DNA from: Ashinkailepas kermadecensis
Lineage: Eukaryota > Arthropoda > Thecostraca > Neolepadidae
NCBI GenBank assembly: GCA_034440615.1
Contig: JAOTOM010005097.1
Span: 248,001 to 312,000 of the forward strand
Length of the DNA: 64,000 nucleotides
Direction of reading: 5' to 3'
The notes below the pieces were generated by a model. It saw only the letters and a program-made list of their open reading frames with translations. It was not told the DNA's origin and made no database searches. The translations under genes and the position numbers were made by a program. Of this stretch, positions 1 through 10,889 are shown one piece after another (the first letter of the stretch is position 1; every line of letters begins with the position of its first letter).

Positions 1-388
1 TGTCGGAGCGCTCCGTGGCAGGTCGGAGCTGCAGGGTCGGCCCGACTGCTCAGTGCTCACACCCATCACCCTGCCGTGGGTGTGTCGGAGCGCTCCGTGG
101 CAGGTCGGAGCTGCAGGGTCGGCCCGCTGCTCAGTGCTCACACCCATCACCCTGCCGTGGGTGTGTCGGAGCTGCAGGGTCGGCCCGACTGCTCAGTGCT
201 CACACCCATCACCCTGCCGTGGGTGTGTCGGAGCGCTCCGTGGCAGGTCGGAGCTGCAGGGTCGGCCCGCTGCTCAGTGCTCACACCCATCACCCTGCCG
301 TGGGTGTGTCGGAGCGCTCCGCGGCAGGTCGGAACTGCAGGGTCGGCCCGACTGCTCAGTACTCACACCCACTACCCTGCGGTCGGGT
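1..388. repeat. 81-82 bp minisatellite, cut by the left window edge
   Basis: Units restart at 1, 83, 164, 226 and 307, giving spacings of 82, 81, 62 and 81 bp. Each contains a CTGCAGGGTCGGCCCG core followed by GCTCACACCCATCACCCTGC. The 62-bp unit lacks about 20 bp (the GCGCTCCGTGGCAGG part). The last unit decays after 360. The array probably continues to the left. It is open in all three plus frames, which explains the overlapping ORFs of 105-156 codons; I do not regard these as genes. Confidence 0.93.
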
Positions 389-1192
389 GCTGACGCACTG
401 CCTCGTCCGACGACGTCGGATTCTGCACACACGTGCTGTCATGTTTGCGTGTGAAATTAGATACGTACTCATTATGAAGGATTGATGTGTAATATAATTT
501 GAAAACCGAGACAGGGCATATGCTACCAATTTCTTTTCCGGGTGCGACGAGTCATTTGTATTCGGTGTCTCTCCAGTTTTATGGTCCTCCCTGTATTTTT
601 TATCTCTCTCTGGGAGCTCTACATGTTCTTCTTGTTTACACGCCTGATCTGGGTCGTTCAAGCTACATGAAACGGTCTCCTACTGGGCTTTGGGGATTTT
701 CCGAGCTCCATGGACCTCATGCCACGACTAATAGGTCTCCTGGTGTGACGCCTCCAGACATCATTATTGGGCCTCCTGACGAATGTTTGGACTCTTCGCC
801 AGCTCTAGGGACCTCCCATTCCATCAATACTAATGGGTTTCCTGTTCTTGTGTCTCCGAACACTACTGGGCATCTGCCGGGCACTGCGGCGTTTTCGTGA
901 GCTGTGAGAACCTCCTATCGATACTAATGGACGTGCTGGATTTGGGTTTTCGGGCAACATCGAGGGGCCCCAAACCGTCTGCTGGGATCTTTCCGTGACC
1001 AATAGTGCACCCTTGTGAAGACTACGGGCTTCTTGACCTGGAGCCTCAAGACAATACGATAAGCTCCCCCGGTCGGGTGTTGGGGATCGTCTCTGTGTGG
1101 TCTATGGACATCCTGTCAGTGTTAATCGGCTTCCGGACCCTTTCATGACGTCCCTTTCGGGCTAGGGCCCTTCCATGAACAACAGAACCTCT
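389..1192. other. No gene seen; degenerate old repeat
   Basis: I see no protein family here. A loose motif resembling ATACTAATGGG-TTCC recurs near 728, 823, 917 and 1117, and again near 3083 and 3162 on the far side of the CR1 insertion. This suggests a decayed tandem repeat underlying the whole 0.7-3.2 kb stretch. Confidence 0.4.
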
Positions 1193-1389
1193 AGCATGGG
1201 TTGCAGCTTTCCTGGCGTGGGATCCCCGAGCAACATGGTGTGGTCTCCAGGTGGCGTAGGATCCCGAGCAACATGGTGGGGTCTGCCGGTGGCGTAGGAT
1301 CCCGGGCAACATGTTAGGGTCTGCCGGTAGCGTGGGATCCCGAGCAACATGGTGGGGTATGCCGGTGGTGTAGGATCCCGGGCAACATG
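1193..1389. repeat. 38-bp minisatellite, left part
   Basis: The anchor CAACATG recurs at 1231, 1269, 1307, 1345 and 1383, exactly 38 bp apart. Each unit also has GTCTGCCGGTGGCGT and GGATCC. The array stops at the CAACATG ending at 1389 and resumes in phase at 2961, so the CR1-like element between them was inserted into this array. Confidence 0.93.
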
Positions 1390-2960
1390 TCATAAAGTCA
1401 TAAAGTCATAAAGTGTTAAGGCTTAATAAGAGCCACAGGGGCCCATCTTGGTTAAGCCTATCTAGAAAAGGTACTATAAATGTACATACGCTCACCCCAA
1501 TCAATCCCTTATCTCAAGTTCCTAGAGAGCTATATATCCCAGCCTATCTAGCACCATTCACTTGCTATTGCATAACACATTCAACAATTACGAACTCCTC
1601 CCATCATACCCATTGTGCTACCATAGACAATCTCATCAGTATCACATCCCGAAGGAAGGTGCTGAATCCACTGCTAGGTACACCCTATATAAAGTTATAA
1701 AGCGTTTAGATTTAATAAGAGACGCAAGGGCCCATCCAGTTAAGTCTGCAAATGGAAGATACCATAAGCCTGGTAAAAAGACCCACCCCAACCATCCGAC
1801 ATCCTGAAGAAACCAGTCCTCCAATATCCCACACACCTATCAATGCCTATCTACCCTAGCTATCCAGCCCTATTCCCTTGATCGCAAGTGGGGTCACACA
1901 TATGCTAAGTACAGGTTTTTCATGACTTCCTTGCTCTTATATATATCACACTTCTATTAATGAGTCCCAGCATTCTGAGTGCCCTGTTCCTAGCTGAGCT
2001 ACATTGTGTTTCTGCTTTAAGGTCTTTTGAAACCAACACACCTAAGTCCCTTTCCTCTTCAATAACATCCAGTTCCCTCCCTCCCATTGTATATCTGAAA
2101 ATCTGACCTCCAGACTCCAGATCCATAACCTTGCACTTGTCATAGTTGAGAGACATCTGCCATTGATCAACCCACTTTTTTAGGTCCTCCAAGTCTAGTT
2201 GAATATTTATATATTGATCACAACTGTTTGCCACTCCTACCAGCTTGATGTCATCAACAAATTTGAACACTCTATTCCTCAGCCCTACCTCAATGTTATT
2301 CACAAAGTTGATAAAGAGAAGTGGCCCTAGAACAGAGCCCTGTGGTACTCCACTCAGAACATTCTTCCAATCAGATTTACATCCATTTAACAATTACTCT
2401 TTGTTTCCTTCCCCTCAACCATGCTTCAATCCAACCTAGAACTTTTCCAACAATCCCATGTTGCTGTAGTTGATGAATTAGCCTCCCATGTGGAACTTTA
2501 TTAAACGCTTTGCTGAAGTCCTAGTACACAACATCCATCCTGGTTTGATTGTCTACTTCTTCAGTAACATACCCCATTAACTCAAAAAGGTTAGTAAACA
2601 AGACCTTCGAGATCGAAATCCATGTTGAGTATCCCTTAAAAGGTTGTGCCTATCAAGATGAATCCGAACATTCTGTTTAACCAGTTCTTCTAGTACCTTG
2701 CAAACTATTGAGGTCAAACTGACTGGCCTGTGGTTCCCTACACACTTCATACTTCTTTTTTGAAAATTGGTACAACATTTGCATTTCTCCAATCTTCAGG
2801 CACTTCAGAATATTCCATAGACCGCCTAAAATTATACCTAGGGGAACTGCTAAAGCCTTAGCACACTCTACTAAGACCCTAGCATATATATCATCTGGTC
2901 CAGAAGCTTTATTAGGTTTTATATTCTGCAACTGCTTTTCTACAGCCTCTGTAGTTATTG
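1390..2960 (-). mobile_element. CR1-like LINE copy A, 5'-truncated, internally deleted
   Basis: This is a non-LTR retrotransposon on the minus strand, so its 3' end is at 1390. The 3' end is three copies of an 8-bp unit (plus-strand TCATAAAG, 1390-1413), as in CR1-clade elements, which end in a short 8-bp microsatellite rather than poly(A). Next is a 3'UTR (1414-1884), followed by RT coding remnants (1920-2940). Compared with copy B, the sequence jumps near 1884 from the 3'UTR straight into RT sequence, so the C-terminal coding part is deleted. It is truncated at 2960, within the RT. The insertion lies between CAACATG and GTGGGG of the 38-bp array, with no obvious target-site duplication. Confidence 0.85.
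1920..2946 (-). pseudogene. CR1-like reverse transcriptase relic (copy A)
   Basis: Read on the minus strand, the fragments fall in LINE reverse-transcriptase order: KASGPDDI (about 2890-2915), NHRPVSLTS with KVLEELVKQ (about 2660-2740), GVPQGSVLGPLLF with FVNNIEVGLRN (about 2275-2350), then FVDDIKLVG, the catalytic YxDD-like box in F-V-D-D form (about 2240-2265), and a thumb region with CKVMDLE and ERDLGVLV. Frameshifts and stops separate the pieces; the widest clean stretch is 157 codons (1920-2393). The endonuclease and ORF1 are absent. It cannot encode a working enzyme. Confidence 0.85.
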
Positions 2961-3046
2961 GTGGGGTATGCCGGTGATGTGGGATCCCAAAGCAACATGG
3001 TGGGGTCTGCCGGTGGCGTGGGATCCCGCGCAACATGGTGGGGACC
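2961..3046. repeat. 38-bp minisatellite, right part
   Basis: CAACATG anchors lie at 2993 and 3031, again 38 bp apart. The first half-unit begins GTGGGGTATGCCGG, which is the sequence expected to follow the CAACATG that ends at 1389. Together the two parts give the pre-insertion site of the LINE. Confidence 0.9.
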
Positions 3047-4464
3047 CCTGTCGAGTGTTTGGGTTTCTTCTTGAGCTTTAGGAGATGCCTGCCGACACTA
3101 ATAGGCTTCTTACAGAGGGTCTGCCGGATGTAGGGGCAGTTTCATGAACTCTACGCGGACTCTTGCCAATACGAATGTATCTCCTGGCCAACAGACCTCT
3201 GGACAACGTGATGGGTCCACTTTTATGATTGAGGCCTCCCGAAATTTCAAGGGGCGAAAAGAAATGCTCTCTCCCTGGTCACGGCAGCGGGGAGGCACCG
3301 CCCCCTCCGTCCCCTCCGTCCCCTTCGCCCCCTCCGTCCCCTCTCCCATGGTGTCGCCCCTGAATTCGGATGCAGTTTCAGCTTCATTTTCATGAATGCT
3401 TTGCATACTACTCAGGTCTAAGATTGTTGCACGGCGGAAAGGTTATTCAAAAACAATTAGGGATTATGGATAATCGGGGACGATTTCTGCTCATGTCGCA
3501 TGGGATCAGCAGAGGAAGGTAGGTCGAACATGCGGTCGTCCCATGCCATTTGGCAATAAAGTAAAGCGGGCCGGTCCAATGGGCTACTCCACAATGCGAA
3601 TCGCAGTAAGTCCACAACCACAATGAAAAAAAAACAATCTGACATTCTTCCATGGGCCGATGGCCCATGACATTTGAATCTTGCTATCGCTGCTCGCACA
3701 GGTCAGCCATAGCTACCTGTGCTACAACACCCTTAGCTTAGCTCCCAGCACCGTAAGGTGATGCATTGTGCATCTTTACAGTGCAGAAGTTCGGGGTGCT
3801 AAAGTGCGCTGTTAGTTCACCATAGTGAGCCCTAGTGCCTCTAACTTTTCAAGCAACTTCACTCCTGATCACAATTGTCAAAGTCCCTTCCCATTCGCAC
3901 GAAACGTATGGCCATGAGGAAAAACGACTTCCACACATTTGCACTGGATCGGAGACAAAATGTAGTCTATGCGAGGACAGAATATCATCACGTCTTTCCT
4001 CACAATGTGTGAGTTGAACAGCGAACACCCACAAGCGTCCTTAAATCATCGTTACACCACGGTCTCTTGCCAGCCTTTGTACAAAATGTTCATGAATAAT
4101 GCATGCCGGCAATATGGTCGCCGACGCCTGGCACCGCGTGGTGCGTGCCGGTCATCTGACGACGGCCAATAGAGATCGCAGACTTTCTCACGCCTTTCAA
4201 TGCCTTTCTTCCTCTTTTGTTTGGTGCACTTCCGCTTTCGAGTTTTTACCACATATTACTGTCAAAGTTCAAATTGAATGGATTTCATCTCATTAACTAT
4301 TAATCGCCACCAAGCATGCTTCGCAGCTGTGAAGTGCCTAACTCAACAAAACTCAAACTCAATGCTTCGTAGCTCCCCCATGTGCAGTCTGCAGAAGAAC
4401 AGTACCGGGAGCCCTACAGCCCCAAGCAGTGCCCGGGGCCCTACAGCCCCGAGCAGTATACCTT
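3047..4464. other. Unannotated stretch
   Basis: No gene, RNA or mobile element recognised. A short pyrimidine-rich run of CCCCTCCGT-type repeats lies at 3300-3350. ORFs of 60-119 codons on both strands show no family resemblance. Confidence 0.4.
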
Positions 4465-4465
4465 G

Positions 4466-4890
4466 GATCCCCAAATCTCGCCGCTCTAACTTCACATTTG
4501 ATCCAGAAATGTCACCGCTCTAACTTTACATTGGATCCCAAAATGTCACCGCTCTAACTTCACATTGGATCCCAAAATGTCACCTCTCTAACTCCACATT
4601 GGATCCACAAATCTCACCGCTCTAACTTCACATAGGATCCCAAAATGTCACCGCTCTGACTTCACATTGGATCCCAAAATATTACCGTTCTAACTTCACA
4701 TTGGATCCCAAAATGTTGTAGCTCTATCTCCACATTTGATCCCAAAATATCACCGCTCTAATTTCAAGTTTGATCCCAAAATGTCGCCGCTCTGACTTCA
4801 CATTGGATCCCAAAATGTTGCAGCTCTAACTTCATACTGAATTCCAAAACATCGCCGCTCCAACTTCTCATTGGACCCCAAAGTGTGACC
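4466..4890. repeat. 34-bp minisatellite, about 13 units
   Basis: GATCC recurs at 4466, 4500, 4534, 4568, 4602, 4636 and onward at 34-bp steps. The unit reads GATCCCAAAATGTCACCGCT followed by CTAACTTCACATTG. Later units (after 4690) carry more substitutions, such as GTTGTAGC for GTCACCGC, so decay increases to the right. Confidence 0.92.
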
Positions 4891-7408
4891 GCAATAACTT
4901 GGTATTAATGTCATGGGCGCTGCACTATACGAGTAAGCTCAAACCCCCAATTCCCCGCCCCATTACGCCGTTGATCCCCGCACATGCCCAGTGTGCGCAT
5001 GGCGCACGGCATAAGAATAAAGTCATCTCGGCGCGGGATTAGTCACCAATGTGGGGTTAGTTGGAAGAGTTTGGGAAGGAATGGGCGGCGAAGCGACGCG
5101 ATGGACATTCCAATGTGTTGTTGGCGCTTCCCGTGCATGGTGGTAGAAAACTGGGCCTGGTCTGTGCCGAGAACGGGACCTGGTAATTCCGACTACAAGC
5201 TGTACCAAGGCAGTCAACAAGACGTGAAAGGCATACTTCGTCGGCTAATGGCAAAGTCCACGCTTTATCTCATTGCTCGGTAAGCCATGTGCCGCATTAA
5301 TGGTTGACACGCTACAAAGGCTGCCTTTTCGGAGGAAATGTTCCAAAACAGTTTCACGACAGCAGAAAGTGAAACCCAGGCGGTTCGTCTTATCGCTCGA
5401 TAAGACGAAGCGCTCCGATAAGCTCAATCGATAGGTAGTTTAGTGGAGTCTGACCGACAGATAAAACCCCGACAGCATATTGGTCTGATGCTGTTCGACA
5501 TAGCCGATGTGGCTGTGTGAATGCCATCCAGTCTTAGCCGCATATAATGCGGATAAGACAAGAAGTCAGCATTCTAATTTCAACGTTTTGCGAGTTTCAC
5601 TAATTCGATTTAATTGGCACACAGGTTTTAAGATATTTCTCCCTGCGATGTTGTAAGCGAAGAATGGAATAACGAAGGTTGCGTCTCAAGACAACACTGA
5701 CGCCTGCTGCAACGTTGTCGCTACAATTGCTGCTGCTACAGTTCGCTGCTGCTGCAATGATGTTGCTACAATTGCTGCCGCGTGAGAACAACCGGTCTTG
5801 GAATGTATGCTGTACGGTGAATGCAAAGTTGCGAAACATAGTTAGGCGATCAAACTCAGCGGGCGAAAATAATGATCTCTGGAACGCGAAAAGCTGTCCC
5901 AATGGCACTGGCGGCTGGTGCATTGCAACTCAGAAAACGGGAGGCTGTGCAAACTAATGAACAACCAAAGAGGAGGAACCCTTATAACCCTTCAATATGT
6001 ACACGTTACAAGCTGTGACCATGTTCATATATGCCGTGTTCGAAGCTAATGCATTCTGATATACCTTTGATAAGATGACTTTGCTTAGCTTGTGACTAAG
6101 CCCGTCGAGCACATGCATCTGGTACACATGCATGAACATATGCACGTGCACCAACACAAAATATTGCCAGATGATGGCGTCCAATAAGCACCATGACGAT
6201 GGCTGCATCGACACCACCTGGTGCTCGGATGCATGGTGAGCTCTGAGGAAATCGTCCCTTTCAATGTCTCCAAACTGTGTCCAATGTGAGCATCCTTTTC
6301 TTTTGTTGGAAGCTTAAATTGTTCGCCTATCCCAGCCTAAATTCCAGCTGAAGTCATGCCTTTCTGATGATGATTGTCCACTCCGGGTGTCATCGTCCTC
6401 AGTTCAACTTCGTGAGTACGACCCTTGATTTGACCGATCGCCGGGTTTGGTCGGCACGGCTGATCAGCACCACAGGTGCATCTCCCGCTCTACAAATATA
6501 GCTGAACACCATGACAAAATTGACTCCATTTAATACATTTATCGCTAAAACCGTGAGATATTAGACCGGTAAGGCAGGTCGCAACCTATTCAGGAATGGT
6601 GCAAAAGGGTGTGTTTGAGATAGTCTCTTGGATTCAAGTAAGACCGGCTTGAAAGCATTGCATCTGCATTCACAAGCGCGCGGGTACCCTCTTATAATGT
6701 TACGCCCTGAGGAGGGGAGGGGCGGGGAGATTTAATACCTCTCTTGTTTATCTCGAGATATAGCCAACTGATCTGGATATAATTTGACATGGGGAGGCTA
6801 AAGTGACGAACCTACCAGACTGCAAATGGGCAATGTCATTGATCGGGTCTGTCTGTGTTAAGTCAATCGAGAATATGTGGCACTTTGGGATGGACGGGGT
6901 GCGCCGGTAACTATCGTTCGAAACCCACCACCGCGATTACAACGGTCCGCTATGCGATGATGATCGAGATATTACACGGAAGTATTTATGAACGCTCAAA
7001 GTCAGGATAATTAGCTATAAGCGCAACATAGCCGAAGCAGCTGAACCGGCCACAAATCCCAACTGCACACATAAGTCAGAATAACCTAGATCAAGCCAGA
7101 GAACAGCTGAACGAAAAAGTGAAAATGCAGCATACGTGCTTCGTGCCTCGTGCACCGTGGGTCCGTGTTCATCACACACGTACTTCACGACGTGCCTTCG
7201 TCGCACGAGCGAAACCAGACAAATGAAATCCTGTGAGGAAACGAAGAGCCGTGTATCGCATCCGCGCGCCTCCAAGCACCAGCCAGCCGTACATTCGGCA
7301 GTACCTGAGTCTGACACACACCTGCAGTATCAGCTATTGCCAGGCAGGTGATAGCTGTCCTGTCCTGCCGCTGACTCGGTGGTCAGTCCAGCCGGCGACC
7401 AACCTCGA
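4891..7408. other. Unannotated stretch
   Basis: No recognisable gene. A CTG/TTG trinucleotide-rich patch at 5706-5780 is open on both strands. The remainder is mixed-composition DNA with only short ORFs (107 codons or fewer). Confidence 0.4.
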
Positions 7409-7433
7409 CTGTGACTGTGACTGTGACTGTGAC
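7409..7433. repeat. TGTGAC hexanucleotide microsatellite
   Basis: Four tandem copies of a 6-bp unit (TGTGAC), just upstream of the 34-bp array. Confidence 0.85.
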
Positions 7434-7479
7434 GTGCGGCTGATGCCAAACTGGATTTTCACATGTCTGGCGTCGAATG

Positions 7480-7634
7480 TTGGCCAGGTGTCCGCGCGTG
7501 GGTTTCCGGAAGGTTGGCCAGGTGTCCACGCGTGGGTTTCCGGAAGGTTGGCCAGATGTCTGCGCGTGGGTTTCCGGAAGGTTGGCCAGGTGCCGCGCGT
7601 GGGTTCCCGGAAGGTTGGCCAGGTTTCCGGAAGC
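7480..7634. repeat. 34-bp minisatellite, about 5 units
   Basis: TGGCCAG recurs at 7481, 7515, 7549, 7583 and about 7616. The unit contains GCGCGTGGGTTTCCGGAAGG, an imperfect palindrome around TTCCGGAA. It is open on both strands, producing spurious ORFs of 69-165 codons. The period equals that of the 4.5-kb array but the sequence is unrelated. Confidence 0.9.
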
Positions 7635-8641
7635 GTGCAGTCGAGATCTTGTTCGTGGACGAATTACTGCGAAAGAAAACGGATGACGAGAGATGCTCGT
7701 CTTTCGTTTGTGTGGTGCCTAACACATTAACTGCAAATTAACCACGAAATCCATATCCAAAAACGTCGGCAGTGTTGATGGTGACGATCGAAAATGTATC
7801 GTGCCGCATACTCCTTTTCAACTGCAACGGGTGACTGCCCCGAACGACTGTCGGCGGCCGATCCACAACCGATTTGTCTTTGGTTTGGAATCGACTCGTG
7901 TTCGCCAATAACTGGGAGCCACCGAGGTCGGTGCGCCTCGTTTACCCACGGCATATGTACTGCATATAACAGCAAACGTTGGCACACCTCATCTGCTGCA
8001 TCAGACACGCAGGTGTGCCGGACCGGGCAGGTTGATCCCCCATGTGATCCCGAATCGTGGCGTGTCGCGTCGTCCGACAGCTGGCTGTGGCGGGAGATCG
8101 TCGTCCGACAACTGGCTGTGGCGGGAGATCCCCCAGCGCCGACGTCAATGTCAGCGGCGCCGACGTCAGAACGCCAGTCCGTCCTGCTCCCATCACCCCC
8201 CCCTCTCTCTCTCTCTCTCCTTTCCCCGAGTCTGGCAACGTGGTCGCCGGTAATGAGACCCATCCATTATCGTTGGCTGACTATTTCGCCTGACTGATTT
8301 ATTGTTTCTGCTTTAGAGCGCGTCCATCCACTGTGAAAGGTGCTACCTCCTCCCCCCCCCCACCCTGCTACCGAGCACCCAGCGGGGCGCCGATGACTGG
8401 CGAAACGAAGGCCTTGTCGGGACCACACACTTGGCGGGCTTTGCAGGTGACCCTCCTGCAGGTGGTCTAGACCAGAGGTTCTGCATGCAGTTACAAAGGG
8501 TGCGATTGTCATCCAGCACCATCTGCCGTCATCGGAATTATTTATACGTGGTATCCGAATATCGAAAGACTTTGCATGCAATCTTGTGCTATTTGAACAC
8601 AATGTTTTTGAGTGTATACGGGCATAGCTACTAAAGTACAG
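7635..8641. other. Unannotated stretch with short duplications
   Basis: A roughly 30-bp duplication (CGACAGCTGGCTGTGGCGGG and relatives) lies at 8065-8135. A C-run and CT microsatellite lies at 8197-8222. ORFs up to 178 codons occur on both strands but resemble no family I know. Confidence 0.45.
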
Positions 8642-9241
8642 TCATGAAGTCATAAAGTGTTCAGGCTTAATAAGAGCCACAGGGGCCCATCTGGGTTAAG
8701 CCTATCTAGAAAAGGTACTAGAAATGTACATACTCTCACCCCAAACAATCCCTTATCTCAAGTTCCTAGGGAGCTATATATCCCAGCCTATCTAACACCA
8801 TTCACTTGCTATTGCATAACACACTCAACAATTACAAACTCCTCCCATCATACCCATTGTGCTGCCATAGACAATCTCATCAGTATCACATCCCGAAGAA
8901 AGGTGCTGAATCCACTGCTAGGTACACCCTATATAAAGTTATAAAGCGTTTAGATTTAATAAGAGACCCAAGGGCCCATCCAGTTAAGTCTGTAAATGGA
9001 AGATACCATAAGCCTGGTAAAAAGACCCACCCCAACCATCACACATCAAGAAGAAACCAGTCCTCCAATATCCCACACACCTATCAATGCCTATCTACCC
9101 TAGCTATCCAGCCCTATTCCCTTGATCTCTCTTAACACATGTGGATTGAATGCCTTATCAATAATTTTCCAACTACATCCATGCCTGCTTAAAGGGGTCT
9201 GTGCCGTGCACACTTTCTTAATATAAATCCCAGCCCATCCA

Positions 9242-9470
9242 TCACAAATTAGAACTCAAAAACAAGACTTTCCTGTCTAAAAATTTATCCACCCTACTTT
9301 TACATACATTCAATGAGGAACTCCCCACAACATCAGCAGGCAGCCCATTCCACTGATCAACAACCCTTGGACTGAAGACCTGTTGTCGCTTAGCTGTCCT
9401 ACACCTCATCTTGTCTAACCTGAATTGTGACCCTATGTGATACTCTAAACTGAAGAGCGCCATTCAAATT
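9242..9470 (-). pseudogene. CR1-like pol C-terminal region (copy B)
   Basis: A 73-codon open stretch reads RTAKRQQVFSPRVVDQWNGL followed by PADVVGSSSLN and a final KSRVDKFL. This matches the small C-terminal region shared by CR1/Jockey-group LINE polyproteins (R-x-FFSxRVVxxWNxLP). It stops in the 3'UTR junction at 9242. The same region exists in copy C (14958-15215) and is deleted from copy A. Confidence 0.8.
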
Positions 9471-9665
9471 GACCTGATCTTGTCCTTTAACAATTTTGTA
9501 CATTTTAATCATGTCCCCTTTAATCTCCTATACTTGAGTCAGTACATATCTAATGTCACAAGCCTTTCTCTATATTCTAAGTTGCCTATTCCACTGATGA
9601 GTCCAGTTGCTTGGCGCTGCACTCTTTCTAACATATCTATATCTTTTCCTAGGTAGGGGCTCCAT

Positions 9666-10855
9666 CACTGGCGGATCTAGCCCACCGGTTTGGGGGGGGG
9701 CAACTTTCGGTTTTCGGCGTCAGCCCCTCCCCTTCCCCTCCCCCAGTGGCGTCTCTAGGAATTACATCAGGGGAGGAGTCGAACGGATTTGGAGGGTGCC
9801 CCTTCTCCCGCTATTTTTGGTTAAAAGCACCGGATTTCGACCACTATTTGGCAAAGGGGCCCATCTGAAGAACAAAATAATAATTGACAACATAGTTTCC
9901 TGTGTAGGAGACCAAGCCTACCTCCACCGTTTCTATGTTACCGGATTTTTGTTCTTGCTTACCAAAACGTTCACGTTCTCGTTCAACGTCTTGTACCACG
10001 TCAACGTGCATGCACGTGTACACACTGGCGGATCCGATTTTGTCAACTCTTGCTGTAAGCAGAACTTAGAGCATGGAACCCTCGATGTGTGTTAGAATCT
10101 ACTATGCTACCACACTGGTTTCCAAACAATTTTTTTTAAAATTTACAATTGGAGATTCTTTCATCCAGACGCTACTTTTTAACCTCGGCAAAGGTTACTG
10201 CATTTTAATTTAGTTGACTTCTGTTGGTTTCTGGGGGGCCAAAAGACGACATGGCCCCCCTTTTAAGCGCTTCGGGGGGGCCATGGCCGGAATGGCCCCT
10301 CCCTGGATCCGCCAGTGTAAATACATACCTCCTGTTGCTATTCTTCTTGAAAAAAATCAGTCAATGTAGCCTGTCTGTTCATCTTAGCAACCCCAACACC
10401 AACATACGAAACATGCTGCTCAACTGAGCTCAACTGGTCACTCGCACAAAACATCCTGTTCAAATTCCGCTTTCGAAATCTGGCTCACTGGGTCCACTTG
10501 CCCGTTACTGGCTAAACAAGCTTCATGAACCTATCTGACGAAGGAATAATGAAACTGCTGATTTCGTCATCTCTTGCTGTAAGCAGAACTTCAACAGCAT
10601 AGAACCCTCGATATGTCAGAATCTACTATGCTACCATATTGTGCTTCCAAATTTTTTTTTTTAAATACCTGTAAAATTGGAGATTATTTCACCCGGAACG
10701 CTATTTCTTAACCTCAGCAAAGATTACTGCATTTTAATTCATTTTACTTTCGTTGGTTTGGGGGGGGGAGCCAAAAGATACTATGCCCCCCCCCTTTGAA
10801 GCGCTTGGGGGGGGGGGCATGGCCGGAATGCCCCCCCCCCCTGGATCCGCCAGTG
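9666..10855. mobile_element. Non-autonomous hAT-like DNA transposon, 1190 bp
   Basis: The termini are inverted repeats: CACTGGCGGATC at 9666 and GATCCGCCAGTG ending at 10855. Each is flanked by the 8-bp direct repeat GGCTCCAT (9658-9665 and 10856-10863). An 8-bp target duplication with a CA(C/G)TGGCG-type terminus is the hallmark of the hAT superfamily. Subterminal G- and C-runs are also typical. There is no transposase ORF, so it was mobilised in trans. It sits inside CR1 copy B; copy C shows the uninterrupted site near 15365. A smaller related element lies inside it. Confidence 0.88.
10023..10317. mobile_element. Inner hAT-like MITE, 295 bp
   Basis: It begins CACTGGCGGATCC (10023) and ends GGATCCGCCAGTG (10317), with the same termini as the enclosing element. 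Its sequence from about 10038 to 10317 matches the 3' part of the enclosing element (10560-10855), including CTTGCTGTAAGCAGAACTT and GAACCCTCGAT. It is therefore an internally deleted relative that inserted into its own family. Flanks CGTGTACA and TAAATACA share only the last 4-5 bases, so any target duplication has decayed. Confidence 0.8.
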
Positions 10856-10889
10856 GGCTCCATGCTTGTACAGAATATTCGAAGTGGTG

